From contig LUGG01000004.1 in NCBI GenBank assembly GCA_001683735.1, positions 2,046,001 to 2,110,000 on the forward strand: a stretch of 64,000 nucleotides of DNA. The letters run 5' to 3'. This stretch comes from Grifola frondosa (taxonomy: Eukaryota > Basidiomycota > Agaricomycetes > Polyporales > Grifolaceae). Positions 11,993-24,569 of the stretch are shown here, piece by piece. Made by a program: the position numbers and the translations under genes. The notes under the pieces are model-generated. The model searched no databases. It worked only from the letters and a program-made list of their open reading frames with translations, and was not told where the DNA came from. Positions within the stretch are counted from its first letter, which is position 1, and each line of letters opens with the position of its first letter.

Positions 11993-12898
11993 CGTGGATC
12001 CTGCTTACGACAGCGAATGACGATGATACCAGATGCAAGACGCAAGATGCAAGACGAAAGACGAGAGATGTTGCACCAGCTTTCTCAACACGATAAAGTG
12101 TTGAACAAATGAGTCACCAACCTTGCCTTGTGAGTCATGCCAATCAGTTCGCGTAGTCCTTCACGGTGTAACTTGCCGAAACACTGACCGCCTGTGGCGC
12201 AAGTTTCGTCTCTGAAGTTATACTTGAGCACTTGGTTTATTCAAGGACATACGAGACTACCGTGATGAATCTCGCGAATATTTGGCTGCAGTAAGTACTT
12301 GGCAGGTACTGAGAAGCGCTGTGGCGCGCCTACAACAAATTGTCTCGTGACTTATTCTTCTTCAAATCTTTGAAGTCATGTTCGACAAGAGACCGTATTA
12401 GAATGTGGACTTCATGGACTCTGTACCTTTGTAAACAGAACAGGCAGCCGATGCAGTATGCACGCGTCATCGCGGAGCGGGAGCAGATGGTCGAGCAGGT
12501 CAAATGGACTAATTATATTATGGGCAGGAGCACACGAAGGTGAAGCAAGACATACCGTTGCCAAGCAGTGCGCCGCACACGAAGGAGTCGGACCAACGGA
12601 GAGGAAGGAGTTTATGGACCCCCCCGGAGCGGTGCGCGGGGAGCCCATCTGTGGCATGAGAAAGAAAAACACAGGCGCATACGCATCAGTCGTCTTCGAT
12701 GAGGAGGCGCTGTGTCATTGTACTGTTTCAAGATATGTCGTGAAGCATTCATTAATGAATGCTGGGTAGCTCCTTCATTATGTACGTAGCATCCTCGTAT
12801 GGGTATCTGGTAAGCCAAACAAGGGAAGACAATCTGCAACAGAATCCGTTAGACTGATCATAGACTGAGGAAGGGACACTCACTGACGTCTTCTAGTA
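11993..12898. other. 0.9 kb intergenic, no gene seen
   Basis: This stretch contains the MFS promoter region, with a short repetitive stretch (aagacgcaagatgcaagacg near 12037). It also contains the 3' flank of the glycosyltransferase. The short frames are not supported. Confidence 0.4.
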
Positions 12899-14018
12899 TT
12901 ACGACGCATCATTGCATCTAGCGAACACATGTCCGTATGTCCTCCGCGTCTCCCTCCATGCATCCAGCCATTCCGTTACCTCCTCTTTGTACGCCCCACC
13001 TTTTCTCTTCATCACCTTCTCCGCATTCTTCTCCAGCTTGTCCATCTCCACCTCATCGTAGTCCCCTGCAAGAAAGGTTTCACCACCGTCATATGCATAA
13101 TCCGCAGCTCATCCTGCATTCCAGCCCATAGCCGCGGGCTCCGCTTCTTGATCGCGATATTCGCATTGTACGCATACGGTAACCGCACCGCCTCTGCCCC
13201 ATAGTACTGGTTCAGAAACGCTTGCTCTGCCTGCTCCGCGGGGTACTGCGCGGTCGCGATCTTTGCCACCATGTCCTCGAACACCGACGTGGACGGCCGC
13301 ACGAACATCACTCCCGCATTGAACCCGATCGAGAAACCTGGGTCCGGCACGTACACGTCCGGGACCGCCGCGAACGCGAACGGCAGCGTGAACAGCTCGT
13401 CGAAGCTGCGCCGCACGATCGCATCCGCGTCGACGTACACCACGCCCTTGAACCCGGCCTGGTCAAGTTTCCAAAGATGAAGCTTCGAGTACTGATCGAG
13501 GAAATGTCGGTGAACGCCCGTGAACGGTGGCGGGATCCGTACGATCTCTTGCGGCTGGAATCCACTCGCGGTCGCGATGCAGAGCGCGCGTGCGGAAATT
13601 TTGTCGGGAAGATAGAGAAGGATGCGCGAAGCTGAGGAGTTGGCTTCATTAAGGGTGTGCCCGAGGGTAGCGACGGCCACTGCGAAAGCGTCCGTGTATA
13701 GACCCGTTACGATCGCATTCTCGTGGGGGTTGGCGGGGCCCAAGGACTTGAGCGTTGTCGGGTCGATGATCGGATGTGTGTTCCTACAGAGTCTGGTCAT
13801 TCGCGCTGTCCAACACCGATACATATAACTCACAGCGCCTGATAATTGTCGAGTGGTGATGGCCAGCCCATCAGGATGGTGTAAAAATAGTAGACATTGA
13901 TGAGCACGGAAGCGGCGACGAAGATTTGGATGGCGTAGTACCACTTGCGTTCGCGGTTCTTTGTCGACTTGTATGTGGTTCCGGACCACAGAGGCAGGTA
14001 GTCACTGTAGCGGACCAT
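12899..14018 (-). CDS. Glycosyltransferase family 8 (glycogenin-like), type II membrane protein
   Basis: The Met at 14018 opens a short cytosolic tail (MVRYSDYLPLWSGTTYKS) and one membrane helix (AIQIFVAASVLINVYYFYTI), as in Golgi type II glycosyltransferases. The catalytic domain has ENAIVTGLYTDAFAVAVATLG, then GVVYVDADAIV with the metal-binding DxD motif (DAD), and GFNAGVMFVRPS, all typical of GT8. Near 13063 the frame changes after TVVKPFLQ. The C-terminus GDYDEVEMDKLEKNAEKVM continues in the next frame to the stop at 12899, as if one G were missing from a G run. The Met at 14084 is an alternative start. The donor is presumably a UDP-sugar; the acceptor is unknown. Confidence 0.87.
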
Positions 14019-14363
14019 ACTATTTGACCATAGAATCCGGGAGGTAAAACAATATTCTTGGTACACGAATGTTGGGAGACGCAACGTAGCACAGCCTCAT
14101 AGTGTAAGGTCAAACTTGCCGCTCATGAGCGCGCAGCCAGCGCTTGGACTAAACAAGTGTCTGCAGTTTGTCAGCTAGTTGACATAATCACCGAAGGACA
14201 CTATTGGTCCAGATATTTTACTTCAGTTCTTGACATCCGAATATTGGATTTTAGAGCACCAATGTGCGCCGATGAACATATTGATCACAAATTGAACAGC
14301 AGTGTTACAACATCATCTCTATTTACACAAGTTTCACGCAAAATTTACTTTCCTGTGTCCATC
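14019..14363. other. Intergenic, no gene seen
   Basis: This stretch holds the promoter side of the glycosyltransferase and the 3' flank of sedolisin 2. No coding signal was found. Confidence 0.45.
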
Positions 14364-16471
14364 TCACAGCCCAACCGCAGTAAGGAGCTTAGCGAAATTG
14401 GGAGTACCGAGACCCGTTACCTGAACAGATCGCTCGTCAGTACGAATATGTGAAAGAAAGTCCGAGTGCCAATACGCACCGGACTCCACCCAGTCTTCGC
14501 AGGGAAGCCGTTCGTGTTGCATCCGGGATTCGATCCGGACGTGATGCTGTTGAATGCCGATGCACCGGTCGAGTACAGGAAAGGGTTCAAGAAGCCGAGT
14601 GGGGACTTGCCCGCAGCGATCAGACGGTCGTTAAGCAACGACACGACGCTCGCGAATGTGGGACTTGCGCAGCTCGTCCCATCGACCCCCCCGGTTTGAC
14701 CGTCCACGACAATTTGGAAGTTCTCGCCCTGGGTCGATACGTCGGGGAAGCCACGACCACTCGTGTTGAATTTTCCAGCGTTGGTGCTGCCGAGAGCCTG
14801 AAGATAGGCGGCGTGCGCGGATGTTTGATACGATGGCGTGCCAAAGTAATTGGAGAAACCGCCAGAGGAGAAGTCTGCGGCGGTTTCAGGATTGATGCCA
14901 GTGGTAGCACCGACAGAGGTCATGCTTCCCGGAGAATGTTCAGAACTTCGGAAAAAGAAAACGGGAGGACCACACAACTCACAAGGGGCATCCTGAGGGG
15001 AAAGTTGGAACAAACTTTGAGCAGCTGCCGGATTGGGAGCCAGAAACACCGCCGTCGCCGGAAGCAAAGAGGATAGACGTTCCACGGGCGCCGAGCTGAG
15101 CATATGCATTGCACAGGTTGCTATGGCAGAGAACAGTATCACAGTCGTATTCGAATGACAGTGAGCAATAGAGACGTACTTCGCCAGATTACGCGAGATC
15201 GTGTTCTCGTTCTGACCGTAGCTCGTTGTCAAGACCTGCGGAGGAGTACTCTCGTCCAGCAAGAAGTTGATGATATCCAAGAAACCTTCCAAAGCGCCGT
15301 CCTGGAAGTTGTCGCCGACTGAGATGAAAACTGTCGGGACGTCAGTAGCGAGGCCGACGGTGTACTGAACGTCCAAGTCCTGTCGCAGGGCAACCATCAA
15401 TTTGCGACGAAGTGCAGAAGAGCGATCACACGCACTGCTTCAACACCGGCCTCGTTGCCATTCTGAGGATTCTCGCCACCGTCAAGAGTTTGGGTTGTAA
15501 ACGTAGTGGATGATGATATGTCGGTCCGGAACTTGGTCAAGAAGGTCTAACATCGTCTTTAAAAAGCTGTATCGACCTCGCAACGTAAGTACCTACCTTG
15601 AGGTCAGCTTGGTTGGCGAATTGCTCGATATATCCGCTGACAGCCAGCTTATTGGAAGACTGAGTCGCCGGGGTAGTGGGGATGCCGTAAAGAGCTTGCA
15701 AGCATGCGGGTGTTATCGTACTCGCACATGACGAGGAAACAGCAAGGGAAGTCAAGTTATCAGACGTTGGGGCTGCGGTCTTTATCGAAGAGGCCACTAC
15801 GGGTAGGCGAGAGTAGGGATTTGGAAATCTAAGATGTCACAAGTATTAGACATGAATGCAGCGCATGTCTAGTGAGATTGACATACGTGATTGTCGGATG
15901 GACAAGGTCGAGATGGCCCTGCAGTTCGGCTGGGATGGAGTATGACAGAGTCCGGATAGCTTCCAAGCCAGTATCCGTGTGGGTATAAACAGAGAAGTCG
16001 GCGTCGAAAAGTTCGTTAGCCTTGCTAACTGGGACTTCGAAGGCCAGCCAGTCTCCGGCAGGCGAAATCGTGGTCGCGGTGAGGCCGTTCTCCTCGAGCC
16101 ACGCGTTCACGGCGTCCACACTCTCAGGCTTGGGGGCAACGAACTTCTCAACCTGAGGGCACAGCCAATGCAGGACATCAGTGCGAGTCGAGGTCATGAG
16201 TACTGCGACGAACCTCGGCCTTGGAAAGATGGTTGCCGTAGTTGGCGCTGGAGGGGGTGCTGACGTCGTACAGGGCAGTCTCAAGGCCAGCGGGGTCGTT
16301 TTGCACGAGGGCAATACGGAGGTTGAGCGACGTGTCGGAGGAAGGTGAGCCAGCGAGTGTGAAGCCGTCCGGAATACCTTCCCGTGTCTCATGCACCTTC
16401 ATGCTGCGAGACATGGGTTTGCTCAGAGCAAGCGTGAAGAGCGAAACTACGAGGAAGCTGGATGTGATCAT
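14364..16471 (-). CDS. Sedolisin (S53) serine-carboxyl peptidase, complete
   Basis: Complete paralogue of the protease at the window start. The Met at 16471 begins a secretory signal peptide (MITSSFLVVSLFTLALSKP). A pro-domain follows (DGFTLAGSPSSDTSLNLRIAL) and then the mature protease. The catalytic Glu is in NEAGVEA, the Asp in DLDVQYTVGLA, the oxyanion Asp in [11 protein letters not shown] and the Ser in [13 protein letters not shown]. The last exon is VTGLGTPNFAKLLTAVGL and stop. About seven introns sit at the same places as in the first copy. All frames join without repair. A role in extracellular protein digestion at acidic pH is known for the family. The two copies are in opposite orientation about 12.6 kb apart. 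Confidence 0.94.
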
Positions 16472-17811
16472 GTTGCTTGGGTGGGACTGCTCGCTGAGAG
16501 GGACTCTGGGGGTGATTAGTGCTGAAGACAGAAGACCTTTTATACTAGCCCTTCGACCGAGGGACATTACGCGGGAGAAGCTGTCGATAAGCAAAGCGCG
16601 TGCAGCTCCCTGTTGCTATCGAGGCGACCATTACCAGGAAGCGCATTGCATAACCAGCGTCGTGTACCCTGTGTATCGTTCGGACTACCCGTGATGGTTC
16701 GCTAAAAAGAACCACGAGGACAACTTGGGCTTGTGGGATGAGTGAGCGTCTATGCGACGGATCGCAGTCATTATCCGGCTGCGACAACTGCATTCATCTG
16801 TCAGTGGATATATCCACGAAACAATTCTAACCATACCAAACACATCCGGCATATCTCCTGAGAGGAGTGTCCAATGATATATGAGGATGAGTTGCATCGT
16901 GGTCTCTTGTCAGCCGAAGTTCCTGTGCAGGGCATGGAAACAAAGGCATATTGATCATCGAGAGAACACGGGGAGCAACGAGGCTGTATTCGCGATGACG
17001 GCTTGATCGTAGCTCGGTTCGATTGATTCGACTGAGGCAAGGAGAAGCAGCAGCGCAGCATGGCTCGCAACACATAACGAAGGCGGCTGATTCCAGCCGC
17101 CTCAGAGCACGTGGCGCGGATCCTTAACGACAATGGAACTGCCGTGCAGGCTATGGGTTGAATGGCAGATACGCCAAAGACCTGTAGAAAGCATATGGCG
17201 CGGGCATGCACGATGATGATAGAACCCAGCAAGTGGAGATCACACTATCGAAGAGAACAACTCTTGGTTTGGAAATATACATGAGGATTATATGTCAACT
17301 GTGAAGGATACAGCACTTACGATGCATCACATGAACCACAATCCGGCAAAAGCGTATCATACAGGAGGACTGCGAATCGGTACACCTGACGGCGTTCGGT
17401 GTCGCTCATCGCGGTGAGTGTGAACACATGCACATTGCAGTATTTCGCATGGACGGTCGACCCATCAGAGAGATATTGGCAATCCAGTGGCCATACGAAG
17501 AAGAAAAGTGCGTAGCGAACAAATTCCGGTTTTATGCATGTGGGTCAGAAACTTCACACCATTATGGCATCGTTGTTGTCAAAAGGTTCGTTGTGAGGGG
17601 AGGTAGGTTTTCGCGCTCCAACTATACCGTATACGAACCCATGGCGAGCACCACAAAAAAGTAAGTACCTTGGAACTCGAAGGTCACATTTTTCTGCTGT
17701 GCGTTCTTTCTTATCATTGTGCTGCGGATCATCCATGAGAATAGTGGCAAACGAGATAGAAAGGGATCAAAATTTACAGAATAATTTTTCACATTCTCTC
17801 CTGAAAGCAAA
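16472..17811. other. 1.3 kb without a supportable gene
   Basis: The first part is the sedolisin 2 promoter. Several frames of 60-140 codons exist on both strands (16801-17232 minus, 17428-17664 plus), but they lack recognisable motifs or splice continuity. Confidence 0.4.
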
Positions 17812-19318
17812 ATGCAGGTCAAAATCTATGCAGGAAAGCTGTTCGATCCACACACGCTTCAGTTACTTCCAAAGCGCGTCATCACCATCTCCCGAGATTC
17901 CGGCCTCATTGTCGATATCCAGAGCTTCTCAGAGGACGAGAAGCAACATATCGACTTCGAGACATCGACGTGACTGTTCTCCCTGGCTTTGTGCATGTGC
18001 ATGTGCGCTATAAGACGTTCTCTGCTCGCCGAATCGCATTCCCCTATGCCTGGTAGTGGAATCTCATACACCATTGTGAAGACCAAGTCACGAAAGAGTC
18101 GCTCGCCGAGCGCACAGTGCTGATCCGATAATTTTTCTGGTCCGTCTGTTCAGTGATCTGGGCACGGAGGGCACTGGGGACTACTGAGGAAATGCTTGTT
18201 CGGTTCCAACCCTCTGATCCCTGGACCACGGTACGTCTGTGCCAACAGAGCTATCGCAAATTATAGTGTGTTATGTGAGGATTTAGTTTGCACTCGATAG
18301 AACTTATTGATTGGATAGGTCCGAAGAGTAGCATTCATGTGAATCTGGGCGGGGTCGAAGGTATCACTGGGGCAGAAGTCGCGGATGGAGAGATAGAACG
18401 TGTGAAGGCCGTCCGCCGACAGGTTGGTACAGGAGCCGACTGGAGCAAGGTAATTTGAGTACTTTGAATCCCTAAGAGGCATTATAACCGCATGTCTCCA
18501 GCAGATGTATGCAGGTTGAAATGACGTACTTACTATTTCGACTATCCACTGATTATGGACTTTGCGTCCGCCACAGATTATCGCTGACTGCGGGCGGGTC
18601 TGTCGCAGCATCTAAAGCAGCCATTCGAACGTTCAATGATAGCTCATATCTACGGCCCACCAGCTCGGCCGTGAAGTTGCTGCACACGCGTTTCACTGGA
18701 GCAACCTGACTTTTCAGCCGAGTGTGTAGATTCCGTCGAGCACGGACATGATATGGCGCCCGATGCCGTAGGAGAAGACGAGTGCTTCAATGTCATCAAG
18801 CAACACGGGCCGATTTGGGCGCCCACGCTGGCGGCATACTATAGCTTGGCTGCCGAAAAAAGCCCGGATGGCCTATGGGCAAGCGCGGCGCGTAACTTCC
18901 AAAGGGCGCTCAAGAACGGCGCTGAGAGGATTGCATGGGGCGCTGACGCTTGCGTGGTCCCCCATGGGGATAACGCGCTAATGATATGAAGATGATGATT
19001 CGACTGGGCATGCGGAGTGGCCGCGATTGTACTGTGCTGGGCCACACTCGGCGGATGGGAGCTCATTCGGAGTATGTCGTGGGAGAGACGTACGGGGAAG
19101 GACAGACTGAGGAGGGTCGAAGAAATACTCGAGGATGCGCGTGTGGTGGGAGACAACGAGGTTCCTTGCGGTGTAGTGAGAAGGGGCTTTGCGGCTGATA
19201 TAGTAGCGATTATTGGGCATCTGGAAGGGGACTTTGAGGCAGCGGTGGACAAGTTGCTAGTATCATGTTTGTGATGAAGGGGGAAAGGATCTATAAGCGG
19301 GTGGAAAGGAGCTTGTAG
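17812..19318 (+). pseudogene. Decayed metal-dependent amidohydrolase (imidazolonepropionase/prolidase-like)
   Basis: Pieces of an amidohydrolase lie in order but in shifting frames. These are MQVKIYAGKLFDPHTLQLLP at 17812, VTVLPGFVHVHV (the HxH metal site, now HVHV), DQVTKESLAERT, DLGTEG, LIPGPRYVCANRA, VEGITGAEVADGE with GTGADWSK near 18440, CVDSVEHGHDMAPDAV near 18740, APTLAAYYSLAAEK, FQRALKNGAERIAWGAD, ATLGGWELIRSM, and ARVVGDNEVP with GFAADIVAI. It ends FVMKGERIYKRVERSL and stop at 19318. The frame is lost near 17957. The stretch expected between AERT and DLGTEG (about 20 residues) is missing, and the region around 18600 is scrambled. Several independent lesions make a pseudogene more likely than a wrong splice model. 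Confidence 0.8.
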
Positions 19319-19599
19319 GAAATGAGCAATACCCAACAAATGAACCACATACGATTTTGTTTTGTAAAATGTATGATTCCAAAATGCACATGCGCAGGAC
19401 CTTTGCAACTTGAAGGAGGGTTGAAGACGGCAGCCACATTCGCCACATCTCATTGAGAGTCGGAGAATGAATGGACGAGAACGTCTGAATTAGGAAGAGC
19501 TGGGAAGGAGCCTATGCATGCAGGGAAACGCGCCACCAACGCGACGAACTATAGCCGTCGCAATCCTCGACGCCGACGGGACATTTCGCGGGCACCGCG

Positions 19600-22500
19600 A
19601 TGTCAGCAGCATTAAATGCACGCGCCGACACATCTACACAGTCTCTAGGCACCCAACCCGACCTCTCCCTGGGCTCGTTCGCGTCAGGATTCTCAACACC
19701 CGCTCGCAATATCAGGCTCCCATCTACGTCTACTCAAGCAACTGCCGTATCTTCCGCACCTCTCTCCACCCCGTCGCCGTCAAATGGCTCTGCATCATAC
19801 ATAAAGAGGAGAGTGGATGAGGCAGCATCCGCGCCCAAGCGCTTCGGTCTGTCTGGCCATCTTGATGAGAGCGAGGACGTCGATGCGGACGTGCTCGACA
19901 CTCCTGGCAGAGAGAAACGATGGGGTGATGCTACCGATACCCCTGCTGCTGGACGTGTACAACGCACGCACGCTACTGGATCGAAAGGCGGTCTTAATCT
20001 CACTCTCAGGGATCAAGAGAAGGTGCGCATCATACATATTCGCAAATGCTTGAGGATCGCGCGTTGCAGATCCTGATGATGTTCAAACTACGCTTTACAG
20101 CACATCGATAATTTGAAGAAGGAAAACTTCAATATCAAGCTCAAAGTCCATTTCCTCGAGGAACGTCTCGCCCAACTCGCACCCGACCAGATCGATGCCG
20201 CTCTCAAGCAGAACATCAACCTCAAGATCGAGGTGCAACAGCGGGGGATGGAGATGAAGAAACTCAAGAAGCTGGTTCTGGAGCTAGAACGCGAGCTGGA
20301 GCGTCTCCAACGCGGGTCGGGCGGGACGCAATCGCGCGCGCGGGAATTGGAAGAGAAGCTTGAGGAGCGGGAACGGGAGCTGCGGGAGTTGAGGCGACGG
20401 CGTGCGGTTGGTCCCGATGATGCAGTCATGCGCGAGGTCGAGGCGCGGAATGCTCAGCTGGAAGAGGAGTTGGAGAACGTGCGAGGGCTTCTAGAAGAGA
20501 ACACGGAGGAGATGGAGCGGTTGAGAGACTTGGTAGAGCAGAAGGGTGGTGACTCAACGGGCGAAGGCGGCGACGGTCGATGGCGTCGCCACGCAGAAGA
20601 GTTGGAGGCGGAGAATGAGGATCTGCGAGTTAAGATTGATGAGCTAGAGGAGGTTGCGACGCAGCGCAACGACGAAAAGGAAGATCTGGTGGATGAGCTC
20701 GAAGCGTTGAAGTTGGAGGTTGAGGATTTGCAGCGGCGGAGGGAGGCGGAATCTGTTGAGCGCAGTCAAAGTCGTGCCCAGATCTTGGAAGAGCGCGAGG
20801 AGCGCGAGGCCGTTGAAGACGGCCTCAATGCCGTGCGAGACAAGTTGGCCGCCGCACAGATTGAACTCCAGCAGAAAGAGGATGACATCGAGATGAAGAA
20901 CCGCGAGATCGAGGAGCTCCTCTCCGAGCATCAACGCATCGTCGAGAATGTAGAGGAGGAGTGGCGAGGAGAGGTGAAGGAAGCCAGGGGGCAGGTGGAA
21001 GAACTGCGTGATGTTAGTATCCTCTTTGCTGCTGTTGTATTGGCCGCGCTAATTTCATCTTCAGGTCCTTGAACAACGCGATGCAGAGTCGAAGGAGCTC
21101 CGATTAACCATTGTGGACTATGAAGCCAACACCGACGAGCTGCATGACAAGTTCGAGGCCGCACTTGCCCATCTGGAGCGGGAGTCTGAGGAAAAGGATG
21201 CTGAGATTGAAGCTGGGAACCGAGAAATCGAGAAACTTGGCGCGCAGGTCTACTTGCTCGAAGAAGAAAACGACCGTCTCAAGGAAGAGAGTGATCGGAT
21301 ACGGGAGGATGAGGCTGTAGAAAGAGAGCGATTGGAAGCACTCTCCGCCGCACTCCGAGAGGTACCTCCATCTGTTCCCTATGGACACTCATGCTTCCAT
21401 GCTGATATCTGTCATACGCTTCCAGAAAGTCAACTCGCTCAAGTCTCAGCTCCAAGAATTGGAGGAGCTATATGATACACGCGGACAAGAGCTCCTTGAA
21501 CGTCAATCCCGCCAGGAAGACCTCGCGCAACATGTGGAGAGACTTGTCGAAGAGCTCCAGCGCGAACGTGGAGCGCGTGAACAATTCGAAGCTGACCTCG
21601 AGAAGGCCTCGAAGGAATACGACGATACCTTGCGTCGCGAGCGCCGGTCGCTCGAAGCTAAGGAGTCTGCTCTCCAGTCCTCATTAAATGATCTGGCCAG
21701 GACACAGTCGCTGCTGACACAACGCGAAACCGACCTCGCCGCCGTACAGACTGTGCTCCAGAACCTCGAGGCGGAGTCGAAGAAGCTTGGCGAGTCACAC
21801 ACGACCGCACGATTCTCTCTGCAGCTGGAGGTGGATCGCCTTAAACGTGATGTGGAGCGGCTGGAGGATGAGCTCGCTCGCGCGCGGAAGGAGCTCGACG
21901 ACCGCGAAGGCAAGAGCCGTGATCGCGACAGTGTGATCGACAAGCTGCACTCAGAGAACCGTGATCTCGCATCGCAGCTGGCGGCACAGACGCAGGCCCG
22001 CTTGAACGTCTCCGAGAAATTGGACGACGTGCAGGGTAACCTGCGCACAGCGGAGGCGGAGGTGGCCAACTTCCGCGTGCGCGTGCAAGAGCTCGAGCAG
22101 CGGCTGGCGAAAGACCAGAGGTCACTGTTGTCCGCGGAGGCTCAGTACCGTGATCAGTTGACTGAGCGGAATACGCTGTTGTTGACTATCTATCAATATA
22201 TGGACAAGATCCTTGGTGTGGACAATACACCGGTGAGTCTTGTAATTTCGACAAATTGCGGTTTGCTGATGCCAGATTCGCACATTCAGAAGAAGAATGG
22301 ACAGGCAGAGACGAAGCCGTTCACCAACTTCAGCGTCTTCCATGATAACCTCATCACGCGCCTCAAAGCTCTCAGCCAGATTCAGCTCGATTTCGACAAG
22401 CGGTGTAAAGACGCGGAGGGCCGCTATGCGGACAAGCTGAACGATATGCGAAAACAGATTGATCAGCGGTGGAAGCAGCTTGACAAGTTCGAGGCAAGCT

Positions 22501-23098
22501 TGAGGACCCTCGCAGAGGCGAAGGCCGCATGGCGAAAAAAGTTGAGCACCAAGGAAGGGGAGTTGGAAGGGCTACAGGTAAACTTGACTGCAGAGAATAT
22601 CTATAAACCTGAAGCTGACGCCTTTGTTAGGCTACCAATGCAGCGCTACAAGCTCAGGTGATTGGCTTGCGGAAACCTGGACAGGGTGACTCGATGGAGG
22701 TTCGTGCCCTTACTGCGCGCGCATCAAACGCGGAACGACGCGTAAGTAACCTGCAGAATCAGCTGCTCGCGGCCGAGGAGAAGATGACCACAATGAACCA
22801 AAAGACCACGGCTGCGGACAACAAATGGGAGGCGCGCGTCAAGGAATATGAGGCGCGGCTGAGAATTGCGGAGGAGAAAGTCAAACGAGAGAGGCAGGGT
22901 GGGAAGGAGCGGGTGTTTGAACTAGATAACCAGACCAAGTCAGCGCTTTTTATCTTTTTCGCTGCATCGATGCTGATATTCTGTTGTAGGGTTTATCAGC
23001 GGCAGATTGAACACGCACAGAAGCAGATACAGCAACTCAACAATATCATTGACTCCGCTGGTTTGAATGCCAAGGGCTCACCATCCCCTAGTCGATGA
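19600..23098 (+). CDS. Spindle-pole/microtubule-organising-centre coiled-coil protein (Mto1/ApsB/Cnn type)
   Basis: Seven exons: 19600-20022, 20101-21012, 21065-21361, 21426-22232, 22290-22577, 22631-22938 and 22990-23098. The first encodes a Ser/Thr/Pro-rich N-terminus. The junction of exons 1 and 2 gives the centrosomin N-terminal motif (Cnn_1N), LTLRDQEKHIDNLKKENFNI followed by LKVHFLEERLAQL. In Mto1, Pcp1 and centrosomin this motif recruits the gamma-tubulin complex. The rest, more than 900 residues, is almost continuous Glu/Arg/Leu heptad coiled coil, ending NAKGSPSPSR. This fits nuclear migration or cytoplasmic microtubule nucleation (ApsB in Aspergillus, Mto1 in fission yeast). All exons join in frame. 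Confidence 0.9.
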
Positions 23099-23350
23099 GG
23101 AGCTATGACACTCTTTCTGCTTTCGACTTGAACCACGCTCATTGTCTTGCACGTCGCTTTCTCTATGCTTTCGCTCACTCCTTGGCTTCTGATGCATACG
23201 GATCTCCGCTAATTATTGTACATTCGTGTTTATTCCAGCATTGTGCTATGCTACACTCACTGTATCAACTACGTCTATTATGTCCTTGGTTCAACAATCA
23301 TCACAATTCCACCAGATATCCTGATTTGCGCACCCAACGCTGGGTGACAG

Positions 23351-24569
23351 TCAGAACCCTCCGATGGTCCAACCCCCGTCTGCCACAATGACCTGCACCA
23401 TCTGTCAGTGCTAAATGACGGAACCAATGTGAGCAAGACTTGACTTTATTCGTCATGTAACCGTTTGTTGCCAGCAGAAGCACAATCGACGCAATCTCGT
23501 CCGGCTTGCCCAGCCTTCCAATTGGGATCTTGCTCTGTCAATGTTACCGATCGCGCCATCAGTATCGGCCAAATAGCTGGAATACTCGACCTACCCTGAC
23601 TGCGTCGGAGGGGTTCGACATCATGGCAGTGTCTGCAGTTTATCGGGCTGAATGAGCCATGCTGGTGGAGATATAGTGTGCGTACCTTCAATCAGCGCCG
23701 GGGCGATGGCGTTGGCGGTCTATATCGCACTCTGAACATCAAAGATGGTGATGGAAAGTTGGGGCTTACGATGCCGTCCTTGGAGTAGCGTAAGGATAAC
23801 CAATGGACGAGCCCATGGAGGGCCGACTTGGAGGATGCATATTGGGGACCGAGGATGCCACCATTTCCTACCAAGGAGTATAAAATAGTAAGATCGGAGA
23901 TCTATAGCGCTTTGATAGAGAAATATGACCTGCAGCGACGCTATGAAGACATCGGTGAACTCGATACGATTCAAAGAGCTGGAAAGCTAACCTCGAAGTG
24001 AAGATTATGCGACCCCACTTCTTCGATTCCATGTACGGAACACACAATTGGGCGAGCTAGTAGACAGAGTTCGGTATCGACAGAATTCCGACAGAGACGC
24101 TTCAACGCGTACCAAGTAAGCAGTGCCAGTATTGGTCCGCCAGATCTCCTCGAACACCTCTGCGCTGACCTTCCCGATATCGCCTTCCGGCCCAATGACG
24201 GGTCCCGTAACACCGTGATTACTGAAAAGGATATCAGGGTGGCCCAACCCTTTCACGACGTGCGCGTGAAGTGTGCGGGCATTCTCGTAGCTGGAAAGAT
24301 CAGCCTCGAAAGGGGCTGCTCGCACTCCAGGTGCAAGTGACATGAGTTCAGAAACGAGGACATCTGCTTTTGCCTTGCTTTTTTGGGAGGAGTGATGTAC
24401 CGCGATGGAGCAGCCATGTCGAGCAAACGCTCGTGCTGTAGCCTGCCCTATTCCCCCTCTATCGTAATCAGGTCAGATGCTTGTAGTAGCGGGTCAGGAA
24501 AAGAGACACTTACGTGCATCCTGTAATCAGCACTAGTTTGCCTTGGAGAGATGGCTCAATGACTGACAT
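23351..24569 (-). CDS. Short-chain dehydrogenase/reductase (SDR), 3-oxoacyl-reductase-like
   Basis: NAD(P)-dependent oxidoreductase. The Met at 24569 opens MSVIEPSLQGKLVLITGCTG, and GGIGQATARAFA continues it, giving the TGxxxGIG nucleotide-binding motif. Then come the NHG motif in ILFSNHGVTGP, the catalytic region RIIFTSS with QYASSKSALHG (YxxxK), and the C-terminus VIVADGGWTIGGF with a stop at 23351. Six or more introns are needed. One exon is only 11 nt (23930-23940) and supplies VAA between TSS and GNGGILGP. The frame is intact with this model. The substrate cannot be named; closest in type are FabG-like enzymes. It stands divergent to, and not far from, the flavin monooxygenase and reductases. 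Confidence 0.9.

Noticed and set aside
14450..15076. 208-codon plus-strand frame
   Set aside because: Antisense to the catalytic exons of sedolisin 2.
16801..17232. 143-codon minus-strand frame as a gene
   Set aside because: Many Cys, Ser and Arg, no domain, no homologous motif or splice partner; looks random.
21503..22069. 188-codon Ser-rich minus-strand frame
   Set aside because: Antisense to the Glu/Arg coiled coil of the spindle-pole protein; such repeats always create Ser/Leu shadow frames.
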